From Paraburkholderia sp. LEh10 (GTDB lineage: Bacteria; Pseudomonadota; Gammaproteobacteria; Burkholderiales; Burkholderiaceae), in assembly GCF_017814945.1 (NCBI RefSeq), contig NZ_JAGIPX010000018.1, forward strand, positions 80,944-144,943: a DNA stretch of 64,000 nt, in the 5' to 3' direction. Both the position numbers and the translations under genes were made by a program. Numbering within the stretch: the first letter of the stretch is position 1; the number at the start of each line of letters is the position of its first letter. The notes under the pieces were generated by a model that was given only the letters and a program-made list of their open reading frames with translations, did no database searches and had not been told where the DNA came from. Positions 42,194 through 50,657 of the stretch are shown here, piece after piece.

Positions 42194-43480
42194 CTACTTC
42201 TCCTCGTCGGCGCGCACGAGCATGTAGCCGTCGTTCTGCGTGCGCCATGACAGATAGACGCGGCCGGCGTCGTTCAGCAACTGCGGATTGTCGCTGCCAC
42301 CCGCCGTCTGCGCGAGCATGCGGGGCGCGCTCCAGTGCGCGCCTGCATCGTCGGAGTGGCGCAGCATCAGGCGCATCGTGTCGCCGTCGAAGTCCTTCCA
42401 TGCGAGCCAGAGCGTTTTGCCTTGCGCGATCAGCGCCGCGTGCGACGCCTGCCCGTCCGCCTTGCCCGTATCGCCGAACGCCCAAGGCTCGCCGATGGGC
42501 TTGCCGTTTGCGCCGAGCCGCGAGTAGTAGACATCGGCGCGTCCGTTGACGACGCTGAACCACGCCATGTGCCGCACGCCGTCCGGCGTGATCGCGAGCG
42601 CCGGGCCGTGTTCGGGGCACGCTTCCATATGCCAGCCGGAGAACGTCGCGCGGATCGGCTCGACGGATTGCCGCACGCCGGCGGGCAGCACCGCGAGCGC
42701 ATGATCGCGGATCTGCCCTTCGAACACATTGCGCCACATGGCCTGCACATGTCCTTGCTGGTCGAGCGCCAGCGCGATCCGGCAGCACTCGCATGTGTGG
42801 TCGGCGACCTTGCGCTCCGGCTGGAACGACTGCCCGCCGTCCGACGAAACCGCGTAGTAGACGGCCGCGCCGTCGTACGGCTTGCCGGCCTTCTTCGCCG
42901 CCGCCAGATCGCGCTTGTCGATCCACGTGACGAAGAGGCGCCCGTCGCCATCGACGATCAGCGAATCGAAGCGGTGCGTAATCGGCTGACGGTCGCCGTG
43001 GACGGTCGCGGGCACGCTCCACGTCGCGCCGCCGTCGTTCGAGCGCGAGAAGCGGACCATGCCCGTGTACGGCGCGTCGAGCGGCATCGACCACGTGACG
43101 TAAATCGTCTTTGCGTCCGGACTCGCGGCGATCTTCGGGCGATTTTCGGCGCTCGTGTAGATCGGCTCGGGCATCGCATTGACGGTGACGGGCGGCGACA
43201 GCGTGCGGCCTTTGTCGTCGGAATGCGCAACGACGACATGCTGCCCTTCGACCCACGCAACCCACAGCCGATGCGTCGAATCGAACGCGGCGCCTGTCGC
43301 GAGCGGCGTCTTACCGGACTTCGCCGCGCCGCCGGCCGCGCTCGCGGCCATGCCGCCCGTCATGTCCATCTGCATGCCGTGCGCCGCATGCGGATCGTTC
43401 GATGCGTCATGAGCCATCAGCGGCTGCGCCAGCGACAAGCCAGCGGCGACCAGCGCCGTCCATTTTTTTAAAGCATCCAT
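42194..43480 (-). CDS. Secreted BNR/Asp-box repeat protein (sialidase-like fold)
   Basis: This exported protein of 428 residues has a signal peptide ending near LMAHDAS. A His/Met-rich segment follows (HDASNDPHAAHGMQMDM), a composition often seen in copper-binding proteins. Several Asp-box repeats (SNDGGATW, SSDGGQSF, HSDDAGAHW) indicate a six-bladed propeller. Sialidase activity is unlikely because the operon lacks sugar genes and has metal-type features. It overlaps the TonB receptor by 13 bp. Confidence 0.72.
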   Translation of the reverse strand: MDALKKWTALVAAGLSLAQPLMAHDASNDPHAAHGMQMDMTGGMAASAAGGAAKSGKTPLATGAAFDSTHRLWVAWVEGQHVVVAHSDDKGRTLSPPVTVNAMPEPIYTSAENRPKIAASPDAKTIYVTWSMPLDAPYTGMVRFSRSNDGGATWSVPATVHGDRQPITHRFDSLIVDGDGRLFVTWIDKRDLAAAKKAGKPYDGAAVYYAVSSDGGQSFQPERKVADHTCECCRIALALDQQGHVQAMWRNVFEGQIRDHALAVLPAGVRQSVEPIRATFSGWHMEACPEHGPALAITPDGVRHMAWFSVVNGRADVYYSRLGANGKPIGEPWAFGDTGKADGQASHAALIAQGKTLWLAWKDFDGDTMRLMLRHSDDAGAHWSAPRMLAQTAGGSDNPQLLNDAGRVYLSWRTQNDGYMLVRADEEK

Positions 43481-45849
43481 TTGAGTTCTCCGTAGAACGT
43501 GCGGCCCGGGTACGGGTGGAAGACGTAGTAGCGGCGGTCCGTCAGATTGTCGATGCCGACGGACGCGAGCCAGTGCTTGCCGGCCTGATAGCGCGCCTTC
43601 ATATCGACGACGAAAAACGAACTCGTGCCGCCATAGACGTCGGGATTGATGTCGCTGTTGTCGAGCGTGTTGTACTGACGGCCGGAATAACGCATTCCCA
43701 CGCTGCCCTGCCACTGCTGGTTGAAGTGGTAGCTCGCGAGCAGATTGGCGCGCATGACGGGAATGCGCGGGAAGCGCTTGCCGACATACGACGGGTTCGC
43801 CGAGTCGGCCAGAATGCGCGCGTTGGTCGCTGACACGTTCGCGTCGAGGTCGAGCCCGTGCAGCAGCACGTTCTGCCCCGAGAACGCCAGCTCGACGCCG
43901 CGCACGCGCACGCGATCGACATTCGAGATGTTCGTGACCGTGGTCGCGCCGTTGACGGTCGTCTGGTTGTAGATGGAATCGCGCAGGTCGCTCTGGAACA
44001 CGCTCGCCCGCACGACGCCCACGCCGACGTCCCGCTCCGCCGTGAAGTCCCAGTCGATCGCCTTTTCCGGACGCAAGCCCGGATTGTTGTTGACGATCGC
44101 GTTGTTCGAGATCGTCCCCTGGAACAGCTCGGCGACGCTCGGAAAGCGCGTGCCCGTCGCGAACGACACGCGGAACAGCCACTCTTGCGTCGCCTGCCAT
44201 TGCACCGACGCTTTCGGCGAAAGTGCGTTTGCGCTACGGTCCGCGTAGCCGAGCGTCGTGGAGCCGTTGCCGAGCGCGCCGTCGTACGCGTCCCAGCGCT
44301 CGTAGCGCAGACCGAGCGTCGCGAGCCAGCCGGGCGCGAAGCGCCACGCGTCCTGGCCGTACAGCGCCTGGACACGGGTATCGCCGCGATACGTGCTGGC
44401 GAGCGACGACGGCGACCCGTTCTGCCAGTCGGGCGTGTTGTAGGTCTCGTTGCGCAGGAAGTAGTTGTCGAAGTGATAACCGACGGTGAGCGCATGGCCC
44501 GCATACGATGGCGACTCCGCTTTCAGGTCGAACGTGCGCCAGCCGGTGCCGTCGCCATAGAAGATCGTGCCGGGACCGCCGCCATAGGCGGCGGGCGGCG
44601 CCGTCTTCGACGAGCGCAGCAGGTCGCGCGAAACGTCATAACCCGACGCGATGCCTGACAGCTTCCAGCCCGAGTCGAGCCGCGCGTTCAGGCTGAACGC
44701 ATAGAGCCAGTTCTCCTGGTCGCCGTTGGCGGGCGAAAAGGCCGTCGGCGCAATTGAGTAGTTCTTGCCACCGATCGTCACGTTGCCCGCGTAGACGGGA
44801 TTGCCCGCCGCATCCGTCAAAAAGGTCTGCGCGCGGTCCTTGTAGTGGTTTTCCCAATGGCCGAGTGTGAGCGTCGCGTCGAGATGGTCGGTGAGCGCGT
44901 AGCCCATGCGCACGGACTCGTTGATCTGCTCGGTGCGCTCCATCATCTGCGGACCGACGATCACGCGCGGCTGGCCGTTCGGGCCGATGTCAGTGGCCGC
45001 GCCCGTCACGGCGACGGGCGCGCCGAGCTTCGGGTTGTACGTGCTGTTCGGGCTCGCATACTGCAGCGGCTGGCTGTTGTTCTCGAGACGGTCGAGCGTC
45101 AGCGAATACCAGAATCGGCCGATGCGATCGGCGATATGCGCTGTCTCGTGATTGCCGCCGAAATTCTTCGTGAAGCCATACGGGTCGTCGTAGTGCTGCG
45201 TGAAGAGCTGCGTATCCAGCGACGCTTCCAGCTTGACCGGCTTGCGTGTCGTGATCTGCACCGTCGAGCCGATCGAATTGCCCGGATACAGCGCCGAAAA
45301 CGGGCCGTAGAGCACCTCGACCTGCGCGACGTCGTCGGGCGCGATCAGCGACCAGCGCGGCGGATACGCATAGCTCGATCCCAGCAGGTTCGACAGCAGG
45401 AGGCCGTCGGCATAGACGAGGCCGCGCGCGCTCTGCAGTTCGTTGAAGTCGCGGCCGGCGAACACTGAGTTGCGGTCACCCGTGAAGCGCTTTCGCACCA
45501 TGACGTTCGGCGCGTACTTGAGCGCGTCTTCCGTGTTGACGATGTTGTGCGCGTCGATCTGCTCGCGCGTGAGGGTTTCGACGACGCCGGGCGTGTCGGG
45601 CGCGAACGCGGGCGCGGCGCGCGTGGCCGTCACCTTGACGGCCTGCAACGTGTCGCGCGATTCCGTCAACGAATTCGCGGAACCGTTCGTTACAGAAGAA
45701 TGGGAGACCGAAGCATCGGATGCGGGCGGGTCGACAGCGGCACGATTGGTCGTACTTTCATCGGCCCATGCGGGATGAACGGCGAACACTGCCGCGCACG
45801 CGAGCCAAAGGGGCGTGCGCGCGGACAGCGCAGCGGAAACGATGCGCAT
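43468..45849 (-). CDS. TonB-dependent outer-membrane receptor
   Basis: This 793-residue beta-barrel receptor has a signal peptide (MRIVSAALSARTPLW... ending AWAD), a TonB box region (TLQAVKVTATRA), a plug domain (GVVETLTREQIDAHNIVNTEDALKYAPNV; VEVLYGPFSALYPGNSIG) and a C-terminal strand ending in GELKWML. The ligand is unknown. Because a DUF2946 gene and a His/Met-rich protein flank it, copper or another metal is the leading guess. The ATG at 45849 is chosen for the signal peptide. Confidence 0.88.
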   Translation of the reverse strand: MRIVSAALSARTPLWLACAAVFAVHPAWADESTTNRAAVDPPASDASVSHSSVTNGSANSLTESRDTLQAVKVTATRAAPAFAPDTPGVVETLTREQIDAHNIVNTEDALKYAPNVMVRKRFTGDRNSVFAGRDFNELQSARGLVYADGLLLSNLLGSSYAYPPRWSLIAPDDVAQVEVLYGPFSALYPGNSIGSTVQITTRKPVKLEASLDTQLFTQHYDDPYGFTKNFGGNHETAHIADRIGRFWYSLTLDRLENNSQPLQYASPNSTYNPKLGAPVAVTGAATDIGPNGQPRVIVGPQMMERTEQINESVRMGYALTDHLDATLTLGHWENHYKDRAQTFLTDAAGNPVYAGNVTIGGKNYSIAPTAFSPANGDQENWLYAFSLNARLDSGWKLSGIASGYDVSRDLLRSSKTAPPAAYGGGPGTIFYGDGTGWRTFDLKAESPSYAGHALTVGYHFDNYFLRNETYNTPDWQNGSPSSLASTYRGDTRVQALYGQDAWRFAPGWLATLGLRYERWDAYDGALGNGSTTLGYADRSANALSPKASVQWQATQEWLFRVSFATGTRFPSVAELFQGTISNNAIVNNNPGLRPEKAIDWDFTAERDVGVGVVRASVFQSDLRDSIYNQTTVNGATTVTNISNVDRVRVRGVELAFSGQNVLLHGLDLDANVSATNARILADSANPSYVGKRFPRIPVMRANLLASYHFNQQWQGSVGMRYSGRQYNTLDNSDINPDVYGGTSSFFVVDMKARYQAGKHWLASVGIDNLTDRRYYVFHPYPGRTFYGELKWML

Positions 45850-46029
45850 GAAAATTCCTGAAACGTGATCGAAGACGCCGCGCCGCTGCATTGACGCGAG
45901 CCGCGCGCGGCATGACAAATGCAGCGCACATATGCGACACAAGGCTCGGAGCAATGGCATGCACGGCGGCTCGCCGCTGCTACGTCTTTATGACGTCAGG
46001 CGCAAGCGGACGAGCTGGCACAAAGAACT

Positions 46030-46410
46030 TCAGATCGACGTGACGGGAGGAGCGCGAGGTTGTGCGACGCGTACGCTGCGGCGCACAAAAATGACCTCGG
46101 GTTCGATGATCCGCGCATAGGCAAGCACGCGGACGGGAGCCGGAACGAACGGGACGCTGGCACCGAGCGCGAAGTTGGCGGCGAAGCCCGGGCAGTAGAC
46201 GCAGTGGGGAACGGCGACGTGCGGCTTAGGCGTGCTGTCGGGCGAGCCATCGAGATCGATGACGACATTTTGCGCACCAGCCGAGTGACACAGTTCGACG
46301 GAAAGCGGGCTTTGGCCACCCGAAACACGCGCGTAGCCGATGACGGGCGACAGTACGTTGAGTACCAGCGCCAGCCATACGAGGCCGATCCAGCGTGTTG
46401 AACGTGTCAT
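46030..46410 (-). CDS. DUF2946-type small exported protein
   Basis: This protein of 126 residues starts MTRSTRWIGLVWLALVLNVLSP (membrane or signal segment) and contains VELCHSAG and the HCVYCPGF motif, a His/Cys cluster characteristic of DUF2946. The family is uncharacterised and is often found beside copper-related genes and TonB receptors. It lies 180 bp upstream of the TonB receptor on the same strand, with its own TATACT -10 box. Confidence 0.78.
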   Translation of the reverse strand: MTRSTRWIGLVWLALVLNVLSPVIGYARVSGGQSPLSVELCHSAGAQNVVIDLDGSPDSTPKPHVAVPHCVYCPGFAANFALGASVPFVPAPVRVLAYARIIEPEVIFVRRSVRVAQPRAPPVTSI

Positions 46411-46434
46411 CGCTACCTGAAAAAGTGAGCGCGC

Positions 46435-46502
46435 AGTATAGCAAGCGGCGGCGAGACAGTGTTTAGATGTACTGCAATACAGCAATCGTTAAATTCTAAA
46501 CA
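46435..46502 (-). promoter_or_regulatory. Promoter and inverted repeat before the DUF2946 gene
   Basis: TATACT on the minus strand (46435-46440) is a good -10 box about 25 nt before the start codon. An 8-bp inverted repeat, TGTTTAGA at 46460-46467 and TCTAAACA at 46495-46502, overlaps the expected -35 position and could be a repressor site, for example for a metal sensor. The binding protein is unknown. Confidence 0.45.
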
Positions 46503-46633
46503 AGGCGCTTCAATCCCTGGGACCGTGTGCCGTTAAAGCAACAGGAAGGGGGCCAAAACATCGGCTGTGTGCGGCAGCGCTGGTCCGCCGCAATCGCCGA
46601 GGGACATAATGAATTCGTAAAGGAGAAAACATC

Positions 46634-46783
46634 ATGGATACCAAGCCGCCGAAGATTCCGACCCCCGACAAGGTGTCTTGCCCGGATCCGGAACCAGCAG
46701 GCGTTGAATTCCTCGGTGCTGAACTGCCCGAGCACGTGCGCGCATTCTTCGACGAACAACGCAAGTCGCGCGATTCGAAATAA
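46634..46783 (+). CDS. Small hypothetical protein (49 residues)
   Basis: This 49-codon frame begins MDTKPPKIPTPDKVSCPDPE and ends DEQRKSRDSK. AGGAG at 46621-46625, nine bases before the ATG, is a strong ribosome site. The product is acidic-basic mixed, proline-rich at the start, with a single Cys and no membrane segment. No domain is recognised. The combination of good ribosome site and well-behaved codons suggests a real gene. Confidence 0.6.
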   Translation: MDTKPPKIPTPDKVSCPDPEPAGVEFLGAELPEHVRAFFDEQRKSRDSK

Positions 46784-47122
46784 CCGTGGGTGTGTGCATT
46801 GCAGCAACGGGGGATCGCGCAGCGGAGCATGCGCGCAATGTCGATGCGCCTCTGCGCGCAATGGATAGCAATGCGCGGAATCCGCGTGCGCCGATGGTTT
46901 CGCTCGATTCGCCGCCGGTTTCGGTCTGCTGAGCGCTGTCTGTCCACGAGGCGTCGCGTTGCGTGCGCACGTCCGCGCTGGCGAGGCTTGATCGCGCTGT
47001 TCTGCTACGCCCGTTAGCGATGTCGTGCGGGTGTCGTGGACGTCCGTGACGCATTCGCCGCGCGCTTCGTCTATTCTTCAGGCTTTTCCTCTTCTTCCGC
47101 GCAACCGCGCTGCCTCAAGTCA
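46784..47122. other. Non-coding gap before the chorismate mutase gene
   Basis: No gene is supported in this ~340 bp. Open frames on both strands are Arg-rich and disagree with the codon pattern of neighbouring genes. I see no terminator-like hairpin after the 49-residue gene and no clear promoter for the chorismate mutase. Confidence 0.5.
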
Positions 47123-47719
47123 ATGACCCGTACCCATCTAATCGGCGCGCTTGTCGCGATCGTGCTCTCTTCCGTGCTTGCTCTCGCGCCGACCTCGTCC
47201 CGCGCCGATGGCGACGACACCGCGCTGACCAACCTGATTGCGCTGGTCTCGCAGCGCCTGTCGCTAGCCGAGCCAGTCGCGCGGTACAAGTGGACGCATC
47301 ACCAGCCGATCACCGATACGCCGCGCGAGCAGGCACTACTCACCGACGTCGGAAACCGCGCGGCAAAAGCAGGGGTCGACCCCGTATTCGCGCGTGCATT
47401 CTTCCAAGACCAGATCGATGCGAGCAAGGAAGTCCAGAACGCGCTGTTCGATACGTGGCGGGCAACGCGGCCTCCCGAGGGCGCGGCGCCCGATCTCGCG
47501 ACCAGCTTGCGGCCGCAACTGGACAAGCTGACGCAATCGCTGATCGCGGCGCTCGCGCGCGTTCAGACGTTGCGCGCGCAGGATGATTGCCCGACGCGCG
47601 TCGCGCGCGGCCTCGACAACTGGAAGTCGCTCACACGCTATGACAACACGCGCAATGCCGCGCTGACGCAGGCGCTCGGGCATGTATGCGAAGCGGGTGG
47701 CGTAGGGGCGACGGGCTAA
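47123..47719 (+). CDS. Secreted chorismate mutase (AroQ gamma type)
   Basis: This exported enzyme of 198 residues converts chorismate to prephenate. A signal peptide (residues 1 to about 28, ending SSRADGD) precedes a helical AroQ domain with SQRLSLAEPVARYKW (Arg and Lys ligands), DPVFARAFFQDQIDASKEVQ (Lys and Glu in the active site) and a paired-Cys C-terminal half. Such secreted enzymes occur in Burkholderia, Pseudomonas and Mycobacterium, where their purpose is unclear. ATG 47123 was chosen for its signal peptide. Confidence 0.87.
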   Translation: MTRTHLIGALVAIVLSSVLALAPTSSRADGDDTALTNLIALVSQRLSLAEPVARYKWTHHQPITDTPREQALLTDVGNRAAKAGVDPVFARAFFQDQIDASKEVQNALFDTWRATRPPEGAAPDLATSLRPQLDKLTQSLIAALARVQTLRAQDDCPTRVARGLDNWKSLTRYDNTRNAALTQALGHVCEAGGVGATG

Positions 47720-47762
47720 GCTGCTGGCGAGTTGGACCCGATCGAGCCCAGCTCAAGCTCTG

Positions 47763-48938
47763 TCAAGCTGCGTCGGCGGATGCCGCTGCAACGGCACGCG
47801 GATCGGACTCAGCGGGCGCCCGGCCGAGCGTCAAGACACGCAGACCGCGCGCAAGGTGCGACTGGAGGATGCGCCACGTCGACAGCTCGAACAGGCCTTG
47901 CGTGCCCGGCGTGAGCAGCCCCGACGCCTCGGCTAGAGAAGGCGCATGTCCAAGGTAGCGCCACCTGTCGACGACGTGAAACACGTGCGCGCCTTCCGAC
48001 GCGTCCCGCTCCTCGAACGCGATTGCGCCTTCGTAGGGCCACGGCGCATCGACGGGGTCGGCGCGCCCGACGCGCGGCACGCGGTTATGCGGCGGCCGCA
48101 GCGTCGCGATCCATTGCGCTTCCGTGAGCAACGCGCCGATTTCGCCGCCCGTCGCGCGCCACTCGACCCGGCGCACCTGCTGCGCGAGCCTCAACTCCTT
48201 CGACGAACGTCGCTCGCCCGTCAGATGGGTGCGCAGCCGCTGACGTACGCGCACGCTGCGGCCCACGTACAACGGCGCGTCGCCCTCACCGTAGAACACA
48301 TACACGCCACAGCCGGCAGGTGCCGTATCGATCAGGTCCTCCGTGATATCGCCCGCGAGCCGGAAGCGCCGCATCGTCTTGTCGATCTGCGCGCGCAGCA
48401 CGTCGACGGGTATGAGGCCGTGCAGCCGCTGCCAGAACTGCCAGAGCAGATCAGCGTCGGCGAGCGCGCGGTGGCGATCCGACGGCACAAGCGCATGCCG
48501 CTCGACGAGCGCATCGAGACCGTGGCGCTTCTCGGTCGGAAACAGCGCGCGCGACAGGCGCACGGTACACAACATGTCTGGATTAAAGGCAAAGCCCGCG
48601 CGCTGGAACTCGCTGCGCAAGAATCCGCGGTCGAAGCTGGCGTTGTGCGCAATAAACAGCTTGCCGTCGAGACGCGCGAACAGGTCGGCGGCGATCGACT
48701 CGAAGGCGGGCGCGCCGCGCACCATGTCGTCGGTGATGCCCGTCAACTGCTGGATGAACGGTGGAATGGGCTGCCCGGGGTCGACCAGCGTGGTCCAGGT
48801 GGACGAGCCGTGCGGCCCGACTTCGACGACGCCAATTTCGGTAATCCGATGATCGTTGAGCGAGCCGCCCGTGGTTTCGAGGTCGACAAAAACGATCGGC
48901 ACATCGAGGGCCGGCTCAGACAGAAACGAATCGGACAT
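47763..48938 (-). CDS. DEDDh exonuclease / GIY-YIG fusion protein
   Basis: The protein has 391 residues. The N-terminal ~170 form a DNA polymerase III epsilon-like 3'-5' exonuclease (FVDLETTGGSLNDHRITEIG with catalytic Asp and Glu; HNASFDRGFL; HRALADADLL with His-Asp). After a linker, a GIY-YIG nuclease-like domain follows (GVYVFYGEGDAPLYVGRSVRVRQRLRTHL, residues about 210-240), as in UvrC and Cho. The arrangement matches a known family of repair-related proteins. The start is ATG 48938 (MSDSFLSEP). Confidence 0.88.
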   Translation of the reverse strand: MSDSFLSEPALDVPIVFVDLETTGGSLNDHRITEIGVVEVGPHGSSTWTTLVDPGQPIPPFIQQLTGITDDMVRGAPAFESIAADLFARLDGKLFIAHNASFDRGFLRSEFQRAGFAFNPDMLCTVRLSRALFPTEKRHGLDALVERHALVPSDRHRALADADLLWQFWQRLHGLIPVDVLRAQIDKTMRRFRLAGDITEDLIDTAPAGCGVYVFYGEGDAPLYVGRSVRVRQRLRTHLTGERRSSKELRLAQQVRRVEWRATGGEIGALLTEAQWIATLRPPHNRVPRVGRADPVDAPWPYEGAIAFEERDASEGAHVFHVVDRWRYLGHAPSLAEASGLLTPGTQGLFELSTWRILQSHLARGLRVLTLGRAPAESDPRAVAAASADAA

Positions 48939-49226
48939 AAGAAAAAACGGTGCGGTGCATGACTTTGCACGAGTATGCCCTATCGGCGGCCGCGCTGGCG
49001 TGGCTGTTTCGCCCGATCGCCATTTTTTACGCGTCCGCTCGGGGCCGGCGCGCCGACAAAGCATTTTACTGCGCGGAGTCGTAAGCAAATCATCAATCGG
49101 TGATTACCCGGGAAACAAGTCGTTAGCTCATCATGCGATTAACACGGCGGACGCGGATAAAAACGCTTCAGTCCGCAACATCGGCCTGAAACGGCGAGTC
49201 TACTTATTGATATGCACGCCGCCAAC
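48939..49226. other. Non-coding DNA between the exonuclease gene and the cspA terminator
   Basis: No gene is supported. The stretch is AT-rich near 49090-49220 and must contain the exonuclease promoter. No specific signals were recognised. Confidence 0.5.
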
Positions 49227-49252
49227 AAAAAACCCCCGCTTAGCGAGGGTTT
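49227..49252 (-). terminator. Rho-independent terminator of cspA
   Basis: Read on the minus strand, AAACCCTCGC pairs with GCGGGGGTTT and is followed by T residues, about 30 nt after the cspA stop codon. Confidence 0.8.
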
Positions 49253-49281
49253 ATCCCAAGTGCCAACAGCTCTTTGACGCA

Positions 49282-49485
49282 TTAAAGAGGCTGAATGTTT
49301 GCAGCCTGCCGGCCCTTCGGACCTGCCTTGACGTCGAACGACACGCGCTGGTTCTCCTTCAGCGACTTGAAGCCTTCCGCGCGGATTTCCGAGAAATGCG
49401 CGAAGAGATCCTCGCCGCCCGTGTCGGACGTGATGAAGCCGTAGCCCTTAGCATCGTTAAACCATTTGACGATACCGGTTTCCAT
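49282..49485 (-). CDS. cspA: Cold-shock protein, CspA family
   Basis: This 67-residue OB-fold RNA chaperone contains both RNA-binding motifs, KGYGFITS (RNP1) and DLFAHFSEI (RNP2). The start METGIVKWFNDAKGYG is typical. A TGAGGAAAG ribosome site precedes the ATG. A good promoter lies about 120-150 bp upstream, giving a leader of some 115 nt, similar in length to leaders that control cold-shock mRNAs. Confidence 0.95.
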   Translation of the reverse strand: METGIVKWFNDAKGYGFITSDTGGEDLFAHFSEIRAEGFKSLKENQRVSFDVKAGPKGRQAANIQPL

Positions 49486-49608
49486 ATTCCACTTTCCTCA
49501 ATTTGATAAATCAATGCCAATAATGCCGATTACGATTAACTGTGCGAAAAACGAAATATATGCCGACGCACAATTGACGTCTCCCGCCATCGAAAATCCA
49601 GCAGGGCA

Positions 49609-49638
49609 TTTATACGGGGAAGTGTATATGGGCGTCAA
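49609..49638 (-). promoter_or_regulatory. Promoter of cspA, with long 5' leader
   Basis: On the minus strand TTGACG (49633-49638) and TATAAA (49609-49614) are 18 bp apart. Transcription would start near 49602, leaving an untranslated leader of about 115 nt before the ATG at 49485. Confidence 0.6.
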
Positions 49639-49885
49639 GCAGATTTAAATCACCGCATGAACACCGCGGTAAATCGCTCATGGGAGCGAGCGGCGAGTCG
49701 GTAATTACCTGGCGACTACAGAACGAAGTCGGTTCATATTGCCGACCGCAAAGGCAAAACCCAGCGCACGCGAGAAATTTTTTCCGCTGTAACAAATCGT
49801 GACTTTCGTAAGTGTTTTCACGAGTTGTTACGGTGAAGTCTCAATCGCAAGATTTCAGCTAGCAGTTTGCAATCGGAGAAATGTC

Positions 49886-50128
49886 ATGTCGTTCGAGACG
49901 CTTCGTCGCATCGCCGCGCGTTTATTGCCCTCCACAAAGGAAGCGCCGGCCTCCGAGACATCGCCGCAACGCGCATCCACGCTGGACTTCGACCCGATGT
50001 GGCATGGCGATCACTGGCAGAACCTGCTGTCTTCCCCAATGGACGCGCGCCACTATGTCGTCGAAGATTGGAGCCTGACGCCGGGACTCGAATTCGCTCC
50101 CGTTGCTCAGGACGGAAAACGTCGATAA
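49886..50128 (+). CDS. Small hypothetical protein (80 residues)
   Basis: This 80-residue protein begins MSFETLRRIAARLLPSTKEA and contains an aromatic-acidic stretch (FDPMWHGDHWQNLL) and a charged C-terminus. GGAGA lies seven bases before the ATG. No domain is recognised and there is no signal peptide. It is convergent with the candidate small RNA, whose 3' end lies about 20 bp beyond its stop codon. Confidence 0.55.
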   Translation: MSFETLRRIAARLLPSTKEAPASETSPQRASTLDFDPMWHGDHWQNLLSSPMDARHYVVEDWSLTPGLEFAPVAQDGKRR

Positions 50129-50147
50129 GCGAGTGCGGCGAGCAGGC

Positions 50148-50236
50148 AAAAAAAAAGCGCGACCTTGGAGAAAGTCGCGCCGACAAAGGTTTGGAGATCT
50201 TTTTCGTCAACGAAAAAGTCTGCTTCGGAAAGCAGA
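50148..50236 (-). ncRNA. Candidate small RNA with three hairpins and a terminator
   Basis: On the minus strand three hairpins lie in a row. TCTGCT/AGCAGA is at 50219-50236, and CTTTTTCG/CGAAAAAG with a 4-nt loop is at 50199-50218. A 7-bp GC stem (GCGCGAC at 50157-50163 with GTCGCGC at 50174-50180) is then followed by nine T residues (50148-50156), a standard intrinsic terminator. A -10 box lies seven bases before the first hairpin. No minus-strand gene is nearby to use this terminator, so an independent ~89-nt RNA is the best reading. The family is not recognised. Confidence 0.5.
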
Positions 50237-50242
50237 AATTTG

Positions 50243-50248
50243 AGTATA
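50243..50248 (-). promoter_or_regulatory. -10 box of the candidate small RNA
   Basis: TATACT on the minus strand is placed so that transcription would begin near 50236, exactly where the first hairpin starts. The matching -35 region is weak (CTAATC at 17-bp spacing), so an activator or alternative sigma factor may be needed. Confidence 0.45.
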
Positions 50249-50657
50249 GCGCCTGATCCAAAAATGATTAGGCGTGACTGTCGCAATCTACTATTGCGGA
50301 CTTGACAACAATCGCAGTTCCGCCATTTTTACGTTGTTCGTCGGCACCATTTCATGTCGTAATTGAACAACGCGAAAAGGTTGACACCCTCCTGCGGCAT
50401 GACTCTATCGGCCTGAAACCCTTACTCGATAAGGCTTTCAGCCGTCACGCGTATAATTTCCCTTCCCGTAATACTTTATTGCGGATTTTGGAACGGCCAT
50501 CCGGCAAGTCACGTCTCTACACTTTGCCTACCCGGAAACAAACGCACGCCGGTCACCGTGCGTTGTTCACGCGACCAGCGCCTCTCGCAGCGCACGCGTG
50601 AAGTTTCCTTCAAGCCTGGGTTTCCAAAAAACCCATCCTGTTCTCGGAGTTACAAAG

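Noticed and set aside
42194..43480. True sialidase
   Set aside because: Only the Asp-box propeller is evident. There is no sugar-uptake or sialic acid gene, and the operon points to metals.
49466..49648. A 60-codon plus-strand frame upstream of cspA
   Set aside because: It overlaps the cspA start and leader on the other strand, has no ribosome site and no recognisable family.
50155..50182. Terminator for the 80-residue plus-strand gene
   Set aside because: The T tract is on the minus strand only. On the plus strand the stem is preceded by A residues and followed by CGACAAAGG.
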